Assembly: GCA_029204225.1 (NCBI GenBank)
Contig: CM055112.1
Location: forward strand, 23,689,171-23,753,170
DNA from: Diphasiastrum complanatum
Taxonomy: Eukaryota; Streptophyta; Lycopodiopsida; Lycopodiales; Lycopodiaceae
DNA: 64,000 nucleotides
Direction of reading: 5' to 3'
Both the position numbers and the translations under genes were made by a program. Each line of letters begins with the position of its first letter. The stretch's first letter is position 1. Below, piece after piece: positions 1 to 11,232 of the stretch. The notes beneath the pieces were generated by a model that ran no database searches, had not been told where the DNA came from, and worked only from the letters and a program-made list of their open reading frames with translations.

Positions 1-269
1 AATTACTGAGCACTTAATGATGTACACAGCAAAATGGCAAAAATTCTTCCAAAATGCTGTGCTGTGCTCACAGAAAAAAGGTGGGGCAACAAAGCTGTGA
101 ACTGCAGAAAGCTCAAATCACAGGCATCCAAGAGCACGAATGACGATACAAAATCTACAAGACTTTTTCACAGTATGTTTACAGCACAACATGATATACC
201 TATTGTCAGCCAAAATGCCAGAAAAACAAAATAAAAAAGATTGCAACCAGAAAATGATGGAATCACACT

Positions 270-1190
270 ATAAAACATCAATCCCAGCAACTAGCAGATC
301 AATAAGCTGCTCCATCAATTCCAGCTACTGGCAGATCAATAGGTCGCATGCTTTATAAATAATATAATATTTCACAAACCTAAACTACAAATTACAATAT
401 ATTACGCACCATATACACAGCATAGTTTCAAAATACGAGCATAAATCCGGCTTCTGGCAGATCACACCTGCATTAACTACAAAGATTCAGAAACTTTAAC
501 CACAAATCCAATCATACCCCTTAGTTGGAATACTACCGTCAAATTATCAAACGTCACGACTATCAGATCAACCTCAAATACAGAGCACAAAACACTGCAC
601 CATAATTACAAAATATTAACATCAAATCATTAAACCCTGCTACTTTCAGATCAATAATAGGCCGCATGCTCCATAAACAGCGAAAGATTTCACTACCCTA
701 AATCACAAACCACACGCCATACAGTATAAAGATTTCACTAACCTAAACTAAAAATCACGAAATATTGCACCATATATACATCATAGTTACAAAATTCTAC
801 CGTCAAATCATCAAATGCCGCTACTAGCAGATCCATAGGCCGGATCAGAAACAATAAATTTTACTAACCTAAACCACAAATCCCAAAATATTGCACCATA
901 TATGCATCATAGTTACATTATAAAATGCTACCGTCAAATCATCAAATGCCGCTACTGGCAGATCAATGGGCCACATGCTGCATCAACCAAAAAAGATTTC
1001 ACTAACCTAAGCTACAATGCACGAAATATTGCACCATATATACAGCATAGCTACAAAGTACTACCGTTAAATCATCAAATGCCGCTACTGGCTGATTAGA
1101 GTCCACATGCCGCATCAACAACAATAGATTGTACTAACATAAACCACAAATCACACAATATTGCAGCATACACCGTAGTTAGAATAAAAC
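270..1190. repeat. Degenerate ~130-bp tandem repeat array in 14-3-3 intron 1
   Basis: A unit of about 130 bp recurs. It contains CAAATGCCGCTACTGGCAGA, then a GCCGCATGCT-like stretch, then TTTCACTAACCTAAAC, then AATATTGCACCATATATACA. The clearest copies have the CAAATGCCGC landmark near 811, 943 and 1076, spaced about 132-133 bp. More degraded copies lie further left (near 300-340, 440, 545 and 630). The array sits immediately downstream, on the minus strand, of the 14-3-3 exon 1 splice donor, so it is probably intronic. It encodes nothing recognisable. Confidence 0.75.
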
Positions 1191-1193
1191 TAC

Positions 1194-1266
1194 CGTCGTA
1201 GCGCTCTGCCTGCTCGGCAAGCTTTGCCATGTAGACATGATTTTCGCGCTCCTTGTCGGTGCTCAT
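1194..1266 (-). CDS. 14-3-3 (GF14) protein, first coding exon only
   Basis: This is the amino-terminal exon of a 14-3-3 protein, a dimeric phosphoserine/phosphothreonine-binding adaptor of cytosol and nucleus. Reading leftward from the ATG at 1266-1264, 24 codons encode a typical N-terminus that includes [15 protein letters not shown], the first helix of the family. The exon ends with G at 1194, followed by a GT donor at 1193-1192 (G|GTAGTT). This splits the next codon after its first base, as expected if exon 2 continues with GAG-ATG (EMV...). The reading frame is open upstream to 1365, but the family start is the Met at 1266. Exon 2 onward is not in the window and should lie left of base 1. 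No disabling change is visible in the exon. A processed copy is excluded by the donor, but a truncated gene copy cannot be ruled out. Confidence 0.85.
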
Positions 1267-1423
1267 GACGCCCACTGCTGGCTTCCCCAGTGCAGCAACA
1301 ACAGCAGCAGATCCAGCAACAAGAAACAGAAAAACCTTGAGATCTGCTCCCTCAGATCCAACCAAACCTCCACGCAGATCACAACATTCTCATGGCTCCC
1401 CAAACCTCGATCATTCGCAAGCA

Positions 1424-1610
1424 CAGAAACAGCAAAAACAGAAGAAAATGCAGCAGAAACAGCAAAAACAGAAGAAAAATGCAGCAGAAACAGCAAAAAC
1501 AGAAGAAAATGCAGCAGAAACAGCAGAAACAGAAGAAAATGCAGCAGAAACAGCAGAAACAGAAGAAAAAAAACAGCAGAAGAAGAAGAAGAAGAAGAAG
1601 AAGAAGAAGC
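1424..1610 (-). repeat. 30-bp minisatellite plus (GAA)n in the probable 14-3-3 5' leader
   Basis: On the plus strand a ~30-bp unit, CAGAAGAAAATGCAGCAGAA followed by ACAGCAAAAA, repeats about five times from 1424 to 1576. It passes into an uninterrupted GAA run at 1576-1609. On the 14-3-3 coding strand this is a CT-rich tract 160-340 bp upstream of the ATG, the kind of pyrimidine-rich leader common in plant 5' UTRs. Long open frames crossing it on both strands are artefacts of the repeat. Confidence 0.7.
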
Positions 1611-1730
1611 AAAGCTCGATGAGGATAAGCATGTAAGAGCTTGCAGCCTTTTTGGCTATGGCGAAAGTAATGGCACGCTAAGTTCTGAGCTTCCTCACCG
1701 TTAGATTCACACACAAACGTTCAGATGCTG

Positions 1731-2385
1731 CCACGCGTCCCAACCTCAGACCATGGATAATATTCCACGTGTCACATATCCCACGTCCCAAATATCTAAG
1801 TGGCCGTGCGTAGATTACCTCGTGCCATTAAGCCCCACCACGCGAGCTTCAGCAGCACTGGTCTTAACAACGGAACATCCATTCCACCCGCCCCGTTCGA
1901 TGCTTGCCACGCGTCAAGATCACCGTTAAACTATGCACCCAATAGCATACAGCCACGTGTCATTATCTCAACGTACTTTTACTACATCCAACGCTGGAGA
2001 GCTTTACTCGCTCGGCGTGCACATAAGCTCAAATCGGATGAAGGAACTTAGACATACGACATCTAATCCGTAATATAATCTTACATACCTCTGGAGTACA
2101 GTACGGTCTGTTGTATACGATCTGGACGGTCAGGGAGACATCTGTCGGGGATCGGAATCTTTTCTTGCCGTTCGATCATGTGAGACCGTACGTAGCCGTA
2201 TGCCTTCGCTTGGATGGTACGGTATGTGCCAGCGCACGTAGTAAGGGCAGCCAGCCGGAGAGGAGCCCGCGAGAACGTCATGCGCCTTAACACACAAGAT
2301 ATCTTATACCTCCCCGCTGGATGCTCGCCACGCGTCACTCTGCCACGTGGATTCATCTGAGGAACTAAGCTGTAAAGACGTGGCG
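1731..2385. promoter_or_regulatory. Cluster of ABRE/G-box and CACGCG elements upstream of 14-3-3
   Basis: Eight related motifs lie in 655 bp. CCACGTGTC is at 1765-1773 and 1953-1961; CCACGTGG at 2343-2350; GACGTGGC at 2378-2385; CCACGCGTC at 1731-1739, 1907-1915 and 2328-2336; CCACGCGAG at 1838-1846. ACGTGTC/ACGTGGC is the plant ABRE core bound by bZIP factors, and CACGCG resembles the CE3/motif III coupling element of ABA-responsive promoters. The cluster starts about 465 bp upstream of the 14-3-3 ATG, so that gene is the likely target. The motifs are visible directly; the ABA or stress response is inferred. Confidence 0.6.
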
Positions 2386-2898
2386 AGATCTGAATGTGAA
2401 CTGGAAAATCCAACGGTGGCGAACTTAGTTGCATGGCGTGCCATTCAGACACGAGGATTTGCTCCTCTTCTCTTGGAGATGGAGATGCAAGGAAGGAGCA
2501 TCGTGGCCGTCATGTTTGAAATTTGCAAGATATCAAAGAATTATTTACCTTTACAATATATGATTTTTAAATTTTTTGTGACGAAAAGAGTCCAACCTCC
2601 TCGAGCGGAAATTCATGCGATTGTTTTCTTTTCTCTCAAAAAGAATTTGTGCGCGCCTTCTGGCGTGAAAAAAACCAATATCAAAATTTTTATACCAGCC
2701 GGGTCAGGGTATTGCAGGTTTTAAAAGATTTCATACCAGTAGGATACCAACATAAGGAGGTATAGGAGTTGTAGACTTGGCTGGGTGATACCAGCCGGCT
2801 ATCAACTCGGGTATAAACATGTACTAATTGCCTTTTTAAAGAGTAATATCATAATTTAAGATATAAAAAACTTGAAATATTAAAAAAATTACTAAAAA

Positions 2899-2974
2899 TA
2901 GTACTATTATTGATACCATGGCAAAAATCCACAAAATAGTACTACTATTGATACCATGGCAAAAATCCACAAAA
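2899..2974. repeat. 38-bp direct tandem duplication
   Basis: Two adjacent copies start with TAGTACTATTATTGATACCA (2899) and TAGTACTACTATTGATACCA (2937). Each continues through ATGGCAAAAATCCACAAAA and they differ by about one base, so the duplication is recent. Confidence 0.9.
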
Positions 2975-4893
2975 TCTCCCAAACCTGGGTATCAATATGA
3001 ATAGTAAGATAGTTAATATTGGGTGTCCGGTTCTAGACCCTGGTATTAGAAATTCATATACCAGTGGAGTAGGTTTTTTGATACCATGTTGAGACCCATT
3101 ATTGATACCAGCCGCGACCCTATATACCCGCCCAACACTGAAAAAAACACTGAGAGTCTCCTCAAACGCTCTACACGCAACTATTTTCGATTTTTGCTAG
3201 AAAATGTTGTGTGCAACTCCGATGCCTTTACATTTTTGGCATGCGCTTTTTGCCCAAAAGGTGTGCGTAAAAAAATAATTCTACCAAAAAAAATCAAGAT
3301 GAAAAAAAAGTAACCCGAGGGAGAAAATGTTGTAAAAGTTACATGGAAAATTTTAGAAGCTACCCTTCAACTTCAAATGAAAGCCAAAGTCATGGCGACA
3401 TTCCACTTGAAAGTCAAAATAAGATCTAGCATTTTCTATTGAATGATAGTAGAAAATGCTACCCTTTATCTCAAATGGAATGTATGCTTTGAAAAGGATA
3501 TTGGCAAAGGAATGTATGGCATTCCAATTTAATGCTAAGATGAAATGTTACCCTTTATCCCCAAAGGAATCCTATGGCATTAAAATTCCATTAGTTTGGA
3601 AGTTGGTGGAAAGAATTTGGACATACTCAAACATGGGCTAAGGAAAAGTCAAGGTGATCCCAAATTCACAATCTCCCTTTTTAGTGATCAATGATCCCTT
3701 TTCTTATCTTTGTATTGTTTGTTTTGGCATCATTTTCTACATAAGACATTTACAAACTATCATTTTGTATATACGCTATATATTGACACTCTAGATTAAC
3801 ATTGTAGGCAATGACAATTGAGATTGCATGGCCTCAAAGATGTCCCTTTTCCATGAGTATATTGGAATTTGAGTGTGGATCCCCTAGGCCCACGACTAGA
3901 TATGGATTTGATACATCACACTTCAGGACATGCAACATACCTCGAAACTTGACACAATCCATGAGTAAGTGCAAGGGATGGCCTCATGCATTCACCTTGG
4001 CTTGGTGCATGTATGTCTCCCCTCATAGATTTTATATGATTTATTAGATCATTTTATGTCTAGAACGACCAATCCTTAACTAATTAGTAAGTGAATTGAG
4101 ATGGATGACGTAATATGGATTCGTTGATGCCAAAACACATATGAATGACGTGGGTAGAACTTGTTTTATTCTCTTGGTTGAGTCAGAATAGTATGGAGCT
4201 CACAAGAGCATTTTAGTGGTCAAGGAACACCAAGGAGTCTTGAATACAAAAGACAACATGGTGGAATGTGATAGAGTTTGAGTAACAATCACAGAAAACA
4301 TTATACCCTCCCAATTACACATAATAAGTGTGGAATGGGACATGATAGATTGGGATTCAACCATATCGATTCAAGATATAAAAAGCACTCAAAAATACTT
4401 TTGGAACCTCAGTAAAACATGGTCATTGGAAGCACAATGTCAACTTGGGATTCATGATATGATTGTGAAAACCCTTTTATACAACTTTTTTTCCCAATTG
4501 AAAAGCTTGATTTCATCATCAAGGACATTGCTACAATTGCCTTGCCCGAACTTTTTGCTACAACATGAAATTCAATCCCCATTCAATCGAGTACATGATT
4601 GCAGTGCCTTAGAAATGGTGCATTCACTCTAATGTCTAATCAAAAGCCTCCATTCATCCAACTCAGTATAAAAAGTAATGTGAGGAAAAGTTATTTTAAG
4701 AAACTTAACAAAAGCCAAGTCCTAATGTCAAGAACTAGGAAAATACAAAATGTCAATCAAACAATGGAAGTAAACGACAACACAATAACCATTAGTTGCT
4801 ATCGAGTGCAAATCATCATAACTCATGTGGATAGGGCACATGAGACCATCAAACCACTTCCACAAATCTCGTTCACAAAGGAGAGTGGGGGAT

Positions 4894-4967
4894 TCTTCAA
4901 GTCTCCCATAATGCAAATGAGAGAAAAGACTCTTCAAGTCTCCCATAATGCAAATGAGAGAAAATTC
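4894..4967. repeat. 37-bp direct tandem duplication
   Basis: TCTTCAAGTCTCCCATAATG begins at 4894 and again at 4931. Both copies continue with CAAATGAGAGAAAA. The two units are essentially identical. Confidence 0.9.
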
Positions 4968-5669
4968 TAGACTTGAGTATAGTTTGCAAAGCTCTTAGCT
5001 CCTAGCCCCAACCACTGCTTGTTAGCCCTTTTTAAAGAATTATCCTCATTTGAGTACCTTTGAAGGATTTAAAGAGTTTTTTACAAACTCTAGAATCGTA
5101 AACTGCCATGTGCCAATCAACCACAAGAATTCAAATGCTCACATTCCACCCTGTTATAGGATCTAGATTCACCCTCCGTGCCCTGGGCTATGATCTAAAA
5201 CAATCAAGATCTGACTTCCATTCCTAACGATGTCCTATACCACCAGTAGAGCTCTCGACAATCTCCAACCCCTAGCTAGCTCTCATTTTGGGTATGCACA
5301 TGCACACTACCATCCACCTCCCAAGTACATAGAATGAATGGTAAGTGAGATCTCCTCCCCTTCTATATCTCGAAGGTAGAAGTCTTCATGCCAAGCACAT
5401 ATCCCTAATTACGACAAGTGGCCTACATGCAATCCACAAGTCATTAGTCAAGTCAACAGGCCCCCAGTCCAATGTCTGGTTTCAAGTTAGGTGTGGGACC
5501 GAAAGGGGTTGGATCCCTAACATTCCCTTCCTCTTAACAGACTTTTCTTCTAAGGAAGAAAATCTAGAAAACTCAGTCTAAGGTCTTGCTCTTTTTTCCA
5601 AGTGTCATAGTCATCAGAACTACCTTTCAACGAACCAAGTACTCAGTCACTTCACGGTTTTTGAGCCCG

Positions 5670-6188
5670 TGTTGACGTATATCAACAATGGCCTAATGCT
5701 TAAAAGGTACAAAGGGTGATAGATCCTCTAATAGTTAGATCTTATATACATTTTATGTAAGCTCTAAATGTGATACTATAATAAATGTACAGTTAGTCAG
5801 TTTATTGTATATGGTTGTGTTCGGGACGTGACCCACTATCATTATATCAGTCGGGCACTGATCCCGTAGTCGGCTACTTGGGTTAGCCGAGTAGCCATAC
5901 TGGAAGGAAAAGTTAGCCTGTACAGAGTTATTTACAGTACTTGCTATACTTGGGGGCATGTCCCAAGTTTGTCGGTCGAATTTGGACATATTGGGCCCGA
6001 CCTTAGTTTGACAGGTGGTAGGCCAATTTTAGGACACCTGTCGCAGTTTGTGAATACTCTATATGTACAGTGTCTCTTTGTAATGTATTAGCTTTTATTG
6101 TGCCATCTTTGAGAGCTTGTGAGGAGTGGCTACGGTGATTGTGTGATGTGATCTGCATACTGCACTAGATTCTATCGGAATTTCAACT
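5670..6188 (+). mobile_element. Putative LTR of a copia-type or LARD element, with adjacent PBS
   Basis: The stretch begins TGTTGACG and ends near TTTCA/AC at 6185-6187. It is followed by TGGTATCAAAGC at 6189-6200, one base from the TGGTATCAGAGC site that plant Ty1/copia elements use to prime on initiator-Met tRNA. Length (~516 bp), TG start and PBS fit a 5' LTR. No matching 3' LTR was found, so the exact ends are uncertain. Confidence 0.6.
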
Positions 6189-6200
6189 TGGTATCAAAGC

Positions 6201-9200
6201 TACAGGGTGTAGCAAGTATGCACGATCCGGCGAAGCTATGGGGTAGCATCTTTCACCAAGAAAACTAGAATTCGGGGCAATTTTTGGCTGGTGAAACCTA
6301 CTAAAAGGTGGTACAATGAGGCATTATTGCTTTGAAATCATTATTACTTACTTTTGATAGGGTAACAGGGTGTTTGGAAGCGGTAAATGCAATATGGGGG
6401 CGAATGGTAGCAAAATTGTGTGGAGAAAGCTAGTTTTGGAGACGAAAGTGCAATTTGGCGGCGTGACTACTCATCATTGGCGACAATTTTGAGAGGGCAA
6501 GCAATCACAGGTGAGAGGTAGGCATAGTATGCCGGTTACAGGTGAGAAATTCTTGTGATCAGGTTCAACTCTTGGGATTAGAACCGACCAATGTCAGGTA
6601 GCATTTTGGGGGAACGCTCTCACAGGTATGATCGGCAGTGACATTGTCGAGTCAGGTGATAGCTGCATTGACACACGCATCTGTAGCTTGGAAATTTCTC
6701 GTTCGGAGGGAAATATGGGCTAGCTTGGAAGTACACACATATTGGTGGTCACAGGTGATTGAAGTGCAAGGTGGTGCCAATTAGAAGCCATTGGACAAGA
6801 TAGCGGACTTGCATTGGACGAGCTATGTGTGGGACACACAGAGGATGAAGAACGGGTCAATAATCACACTTTGGATTCTCTTGGCGAGTGGTGAGTGTGA
6901 TGATTTTGCGGTTTTGCAGTCGATAAGTCAATTTTGATCAAGCCATTTTAGTTGTGGAGTAGTGTATCAGGTTTGTCATCGAGAGACACACTTCAACTGC
7001 CTATTCTGGGTAAGTCAAGTCAATTTGCCACATCAGTATCAAGGATGCAAATTTCAGTGATGAAAGGGTGCAGATCGTTTGGTTTGGGCCATGGTCAGTG
7101 TATTCTCAGGGAGTGGTTTGGAACTATTCACAGGAGCAGCTTTGAGCTATCTTGGGGGAATATAGGTGGGCACTACAAGGTAGATGCTCAGATCTTTGTG
7201 ATCAGGGATGGCATTCACTGTAGGATGACATGGGATGATCATCAGGGAGCAGCTATCTCAGATTGGACTTGAGTCATTTAATGGACAGGAATTACAGGTG
7301 GGATTCCTGATGGAATCGGGACACTGCAAATGCAAATGGGCAAAACGTGAGCTTTGAAAGGCAACACTAGGTTGGAGAGCTGATGGAGATCACACGGGGT
7401 GTGATCGGAGGGCAAACACTATGGTGAGTGTTTTGCTAGCGATCTACTGGAGGGGACACTGATGGTGAGGACTTCATGGTGTGCTCATTTGGGAGTACAG
7501 GTTGGCATTACAGCAAGGGGCCAGTCATTGGCATTGAAATCGATGGGGAGGCATCTACCATCACAGGCGTGGATAAGCTACCTATAGCTGTCATGCAGTT
7601 GGTTGTATTTGCAGGAGTCTAGGCTTGGCACAGGTGTTGGAATTTCCATGGTGCAGATTCTCAGGTGGTGAGATCATGGGGAAGCCTAGAGGAAGTCACT
7701 CAGAGCCATATACCTCAGTACGATCAGGGAGACAGTAGTCTTGGGATCCCGTGAGCAACGACTCAAGGATAAGCTTGTATTGGCATGGTGTCGGGTGGCA
7801 CATAGCCAGGGAGAGCGAGCAGATGCTAGGAGCCAGGTGGAGCAGGTGATGCTTTGGAGTTTGGCTTGTCTAGTAGGATGGTGACCAGGATCGGAGACAT
7901 CATGTGAGCATAGTATGTGGATGACAAGTTCATTGGGTGGCACTCAGGGAAATGCTATAGTTGCTCAAGTATGATATGCCATTTGATGTATGGACGATGA
8001 TCTTCAGCTGGTGCATCATGTGTGATGACCTAGGGATGGGTCATGCCTACTTGGAGGTAGGTGGCATGGAGTGTACCTGGGCTGGTACATATCCTGAAGT
8101 CATGGAATACATTACGGGGTGATGTGGATCCAACATGCCCATGGTTGTGAGCCAGCAGGGATGGAGATGGTTGTTCAAAGAGTGACAGCTGATATTTTGG
8201 CGAGTGATCAAGTGAGCTACATGGTTATATGCACAGTTATCTCCAGGTTGGCGTCACATGTTATTTCTATCCATCATTATTTGGTAAGCAGGATGCAATT
8301 TTTGGTTAGATCCAGTTGGAGTCTAGTTGCACTATAGGTGGACAGATTCTTGGAGAGCTATCAGCGGGTAGTGGATACTTGGTGATCAGATGGCATAGGG
8401 TTTCGGATCTATCCTACCTGATATGTTATGGATCGTGGGTGAGTTATTCATCACGATAGTGGATCTAGTTTGCATTTGCTTTGGCTTGGATGCTATGATG
8501 GATACAATGTTGGTGAGATAGGCTCCTTGGTGGGAGGCCTATGTACTGGTCAAATCAGAGTTGGCAACGTCAAGCATGGGAAGTTGAGGCTACATGAGAT
8601 GTAGGAGAGGCAGACTATCATTAGTATCTCTGGGAGATACGCGAGCTACTCAGATATAGCCTATGGTGAGGTTTGTGTACATTCATTCATTGAGTCCTTG
8701 TTGGACTCTTGTGCTTGGAGCATGGAAAATGGATGGGGATCAGCTTTCAGGACTTATTGGACAGGATGTCAATGCAAAGCGGCGTGGAGCATAGCTTTGT
8801 TTGGGAGATACATCAGGGATGAGGCCTAGAGTGCTCATTGGTTCGAGATGGTTGATCTTGGATGATGTATGAGGACATCTATGTGATATGCTTGGACGTG
8901 AGAGCATCTTGGTACAGGTGCAAGCCATGGTTAAGGACCTGATTTGATGACCATTGGTGTAGCAGCAGATCCACAGGTGGCACAGGTGTTGGTACGACAG
9001 GATACCACTTATGGGCAAGCCTTGGTCATGTATTTGACAATTTGTCACTCGTGTTGGTTTGCATGAGTGTGTGTGGGCTTGCATGTTGCCTTGTCACGGG
9101 AGTCTAGATCTGAGTCAGAGTTGTATGTGGTTGTGCATTTGCTATGTCAGAAACAAAGTAGTCATTTTATGCTCATTGACTTGTCATTGTCTACTAGCTG

Positions 9201-9668
9201 TCTATCTGGTGAGGGTGCAATCTTATGGTGGCAGTAAGATTTCCTTAGGTTGAGCCTCAATCGCGCATTTATATCAGCTTTACAGGTTTGTACTTGTAAG
9301 TGTCTGATAGGATGTCAGCCTAGCTAAATGGAGGATGTAAGTCTCATGGTGGCAGTGGGATTTACTCAGTTTGAGCCATGTCGCTCATGTGGTCCACTTG
9401 TGTTCAAGTCGGATTGGAGTCAGTTGGTCGAGATGTGGTAGACTCTTTGTATGAGCATTGTGTTTACATGATACTTTGTGAGTCAAACCTGGTGGTTTAT
9501 TGGTGTGCTTGAGTGTTAGTCAAGTACAGAGCAGCAAGACACATATGGCTCCGATTGGTGGATCTGGATGACTAGGCACTCTTCACACGTGTGAAGGCCT
9601 ACTGGACAGTACATAGCTCATGGATGTACTTGATCTATAGAGAGATCAACCAAATCAATAACAAGTTG
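6201..9668 (+). mobile_element. Non-coding, G-rich interior of a probable non-autonomous LTR element
   Basis: Some 3.4 kb follows the PBS at 6189-6200. The plus strand is conspicuously G-rich and C-poor throughout, with frequent ACAGGTG/CAGGTGG words. No frame longer than about 115 codons was seen and no gag or pol motif was recognised. A degenerate repeat of about 121 bp is visible near 9222 and 9343 (CTTATGGTGGCAG / CTCATGGTGGCAG). A PBS followed by a long interior without protein domains matches a LARD-type non-autonomous element. Alternatively it is a very old decayed element or unrelated DNA. Confidence 0.4.
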
Positions 9669-9693
9669 ATGTGACATTGGAAAATTCTAGTTT

Positions 9694-9993
9694 TGTTGAG
9701 ATTTCCACATTTGTCTTGAGTTTTGATGAATGAAATGCATTTGTAAGTTAATGTACTTTACTCTCTGTAAATAGGCCGTACAGGTACTGTCCTCCACACG
9801 TGTGAGGCCGCCCATCCATGTGTTTGATCATTTGATCCATTGCTCTTGCTTAAATCATAGTGTAAAGCATCTAGATCAAGATCTAACATCTAGAACTTGA
9901 TAGATCTTTGGATTAAGCAATCAATAACTTTTAGTGATTGATAGTATAATCAATATTTGTCCTTTTTCTGAAATTTGACATGGTATCAGAGCC
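9694..9993 (+). mobile_element. Copia LTR with perfect initiator-Met PBS
   Basis: TGTTGAG at 9694 opens an LTR-like segment ending TTTGACA at 9980, directly followed by TGGTATCAGAGCC at 9981-9993, the canonical plant Ty1/copia PBS. An alternative LTR start is TGTGACA at about 9670. The LTR contains CCACACGTGTGAGG, which recurs in altered form at about 41650. No gag follows: the downstream DNA is leader-like and then other repeats, so this is the 5' end of a truncated element. Confidence 0.7.
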
Positions 9994-10240
9994 AAGTCTA
10001 AGAGTGATCTAAATGATTAATAGTACTTGAGAAATCATTGACAATTTGTTGCTTTTGAGTTCTAATTGAGAGGGCGAGTTCAAAGAGAGAAGTAACATCA
10101 TTGTTTTTGGTCAAGATCAATTTGTGATCTGTTGAAGTACTATCCACACATGTGAAAATATAAAAACACATACACATATGATACACACACACTCTCTCTC
10201 TATCTCTTTCTATCTTTCACACTCTCTATCTCTTCTCAAA
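9994..10240 (+). other. Copia leader remnant with CT-rich tail
   Basis: Sequence after the PBS, without an open frame of note. It ends in a CT/CA-rich low-complexity stretch at about 10180-10235 leading into the repeat family at 10241. Confidence 0.5.
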
Positions 10241-10850
10241 ACAAACAAACAAACACCAACCTCAAACAAACAAACAAAAAGCAAAACAAACAAAAATCAG
10301 CACCAACCTCAAACACTAATCTTCAAGCACTGATCTTGAAACACCCTCACCCTCAATTGCCCTCAATCGCTCCAAAGACGCTCCAACCTGCAAAAAAACA
10401 GAGTGAGAGAGAAGGCGCTGGATCGCGTGAATACGAAAAACCAAACAGACGTCGGAATTCGACGACTTCAAAATGCATCGGAATCCGACGTCCGTGCCCA
10501 TTCTAGGCCTAGACAACAAGTCCCAGATGCCATGGACAAGCATTTTGATTCCGACGTGGACGTCAGAATCCGACGGACGTTGGAATCCGACATCCACATT
10601 GGATTACACGTATTTTTGTTTTTTGAAAAAACATGCCAGGTCATATCCACATCTAAATGTCGAAATCCAACATGTTGGATTCCGACGTGCCTTTCAAAAA
10701 TTGGTTGCCACCCATATTTTCCAATCGCCGGACTTTGATTTTTGGATTTTTTATTGGGACGTCATATTTTGACGTGTCACAAAATTTTCGAACATACGTC
10801 GGACGCCCACGTCGGTATCTGTGTGATAGATTATTGTGCAAGTTTCCATA
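10241..10850 (+). repeat. CG-rich leader-like repeat, copy A
   Basis: This matches 35993-36568 along its length. Both start with AAACAAACAAAC/CACCAACCTCAA, pass GCCCTCAATCGCTCCAA and GAGTGAGAGAGAAG, and end with a CGTCGGACGCCCACGT-like stretch. Copy A is unusually rich in CG and carries many variants of the partly palindromic word GTCGGAATCCGACGT; copy B has many of these as TG or CA. No protein family was recognised in its overlapping frames. It probably belongs to a retroelement leader, because each copy sits next to retroelement sequence. Confidence 0.65.
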
Positions 10851-11232
10851 GTATATACAATCTCCTTTTGAGAGAGAATATTTCTCTTAGGATCTCACAC
10901 AACCCAAATATAAGCAATTGATCTCCTATTCTTGCATTATAGCAGTCAAACAACATGCAAGTGCTCCTATGTCCAATTGTAGGTCTGGGCCATAAGATTA
11001 TTAATTACATTACCAACCAAGCTCAAAATGACGAGGCATAACTAATAACCTTATACCCTAGAGTAACCGGCTATCCATGTCAGGAATTATTCTGAATCCC
11101 ACATATTGGACATGGAAACACATTCAAAGTCATATTTATAAAATTGTGGCTAAACAAAATGCAAGATAACCAATTTCTGATGAGAACTTCTGTAATGGTG
11201 ATCCCCTCCATATTCAAATATGAAGATGGTGC
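10851..11232. other. Short degenerate repeat-derived spacer
   Basis: There is no coding signal. Part of it (about 10919-10965, TGATCTCCTATTCTTGCATT and following bases) resembles 39845-39890, suggesting a fragment of the same old LTR family. It ends at the truncated copia RT. Confidence 0.35.

Larger units (their letters stand above)
2386..5669. other. Intergenic stretch without a recognisable gene
   Basis: No domain or retroelement motif was recognised in any frame; the open frames are short and unlike known families. The stretch contains a run of ATACCA motifs at about 2690-3120, a 38-bp tandem duplication, a ~85-bp imperfect duplication around 3450-3600 (two GCTACCCTTTAT/GTTACCCTTTAT segments), and a 37-bp duplication at 4894-4967. 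The right end abuts a retroelement LTR. Confidence 0.6.

Noticed and set aside
1237-1714. Several 70-155-codon open frames on both strands over the GAA/CAG tract
   Set aside because: They exist in all frames because the repeat lacks stop codons; residues are E/K/Q or F/C/L runs. The only supported coding here is the short 14-3-3 exon.
6952-7272. 106-codon frame in the G-rich interior as a gene
   Set aside because: No recognised domain, no conserved neighbours, and within the length expected by chance in stop-poor G-rich DNA.
10316-10851. Six overlapping 60-111-codon frames as genes
   Set aside because: They lie in a repeated CG-rich segment open in several frames on both strands; copy B does not keep any of them intact.
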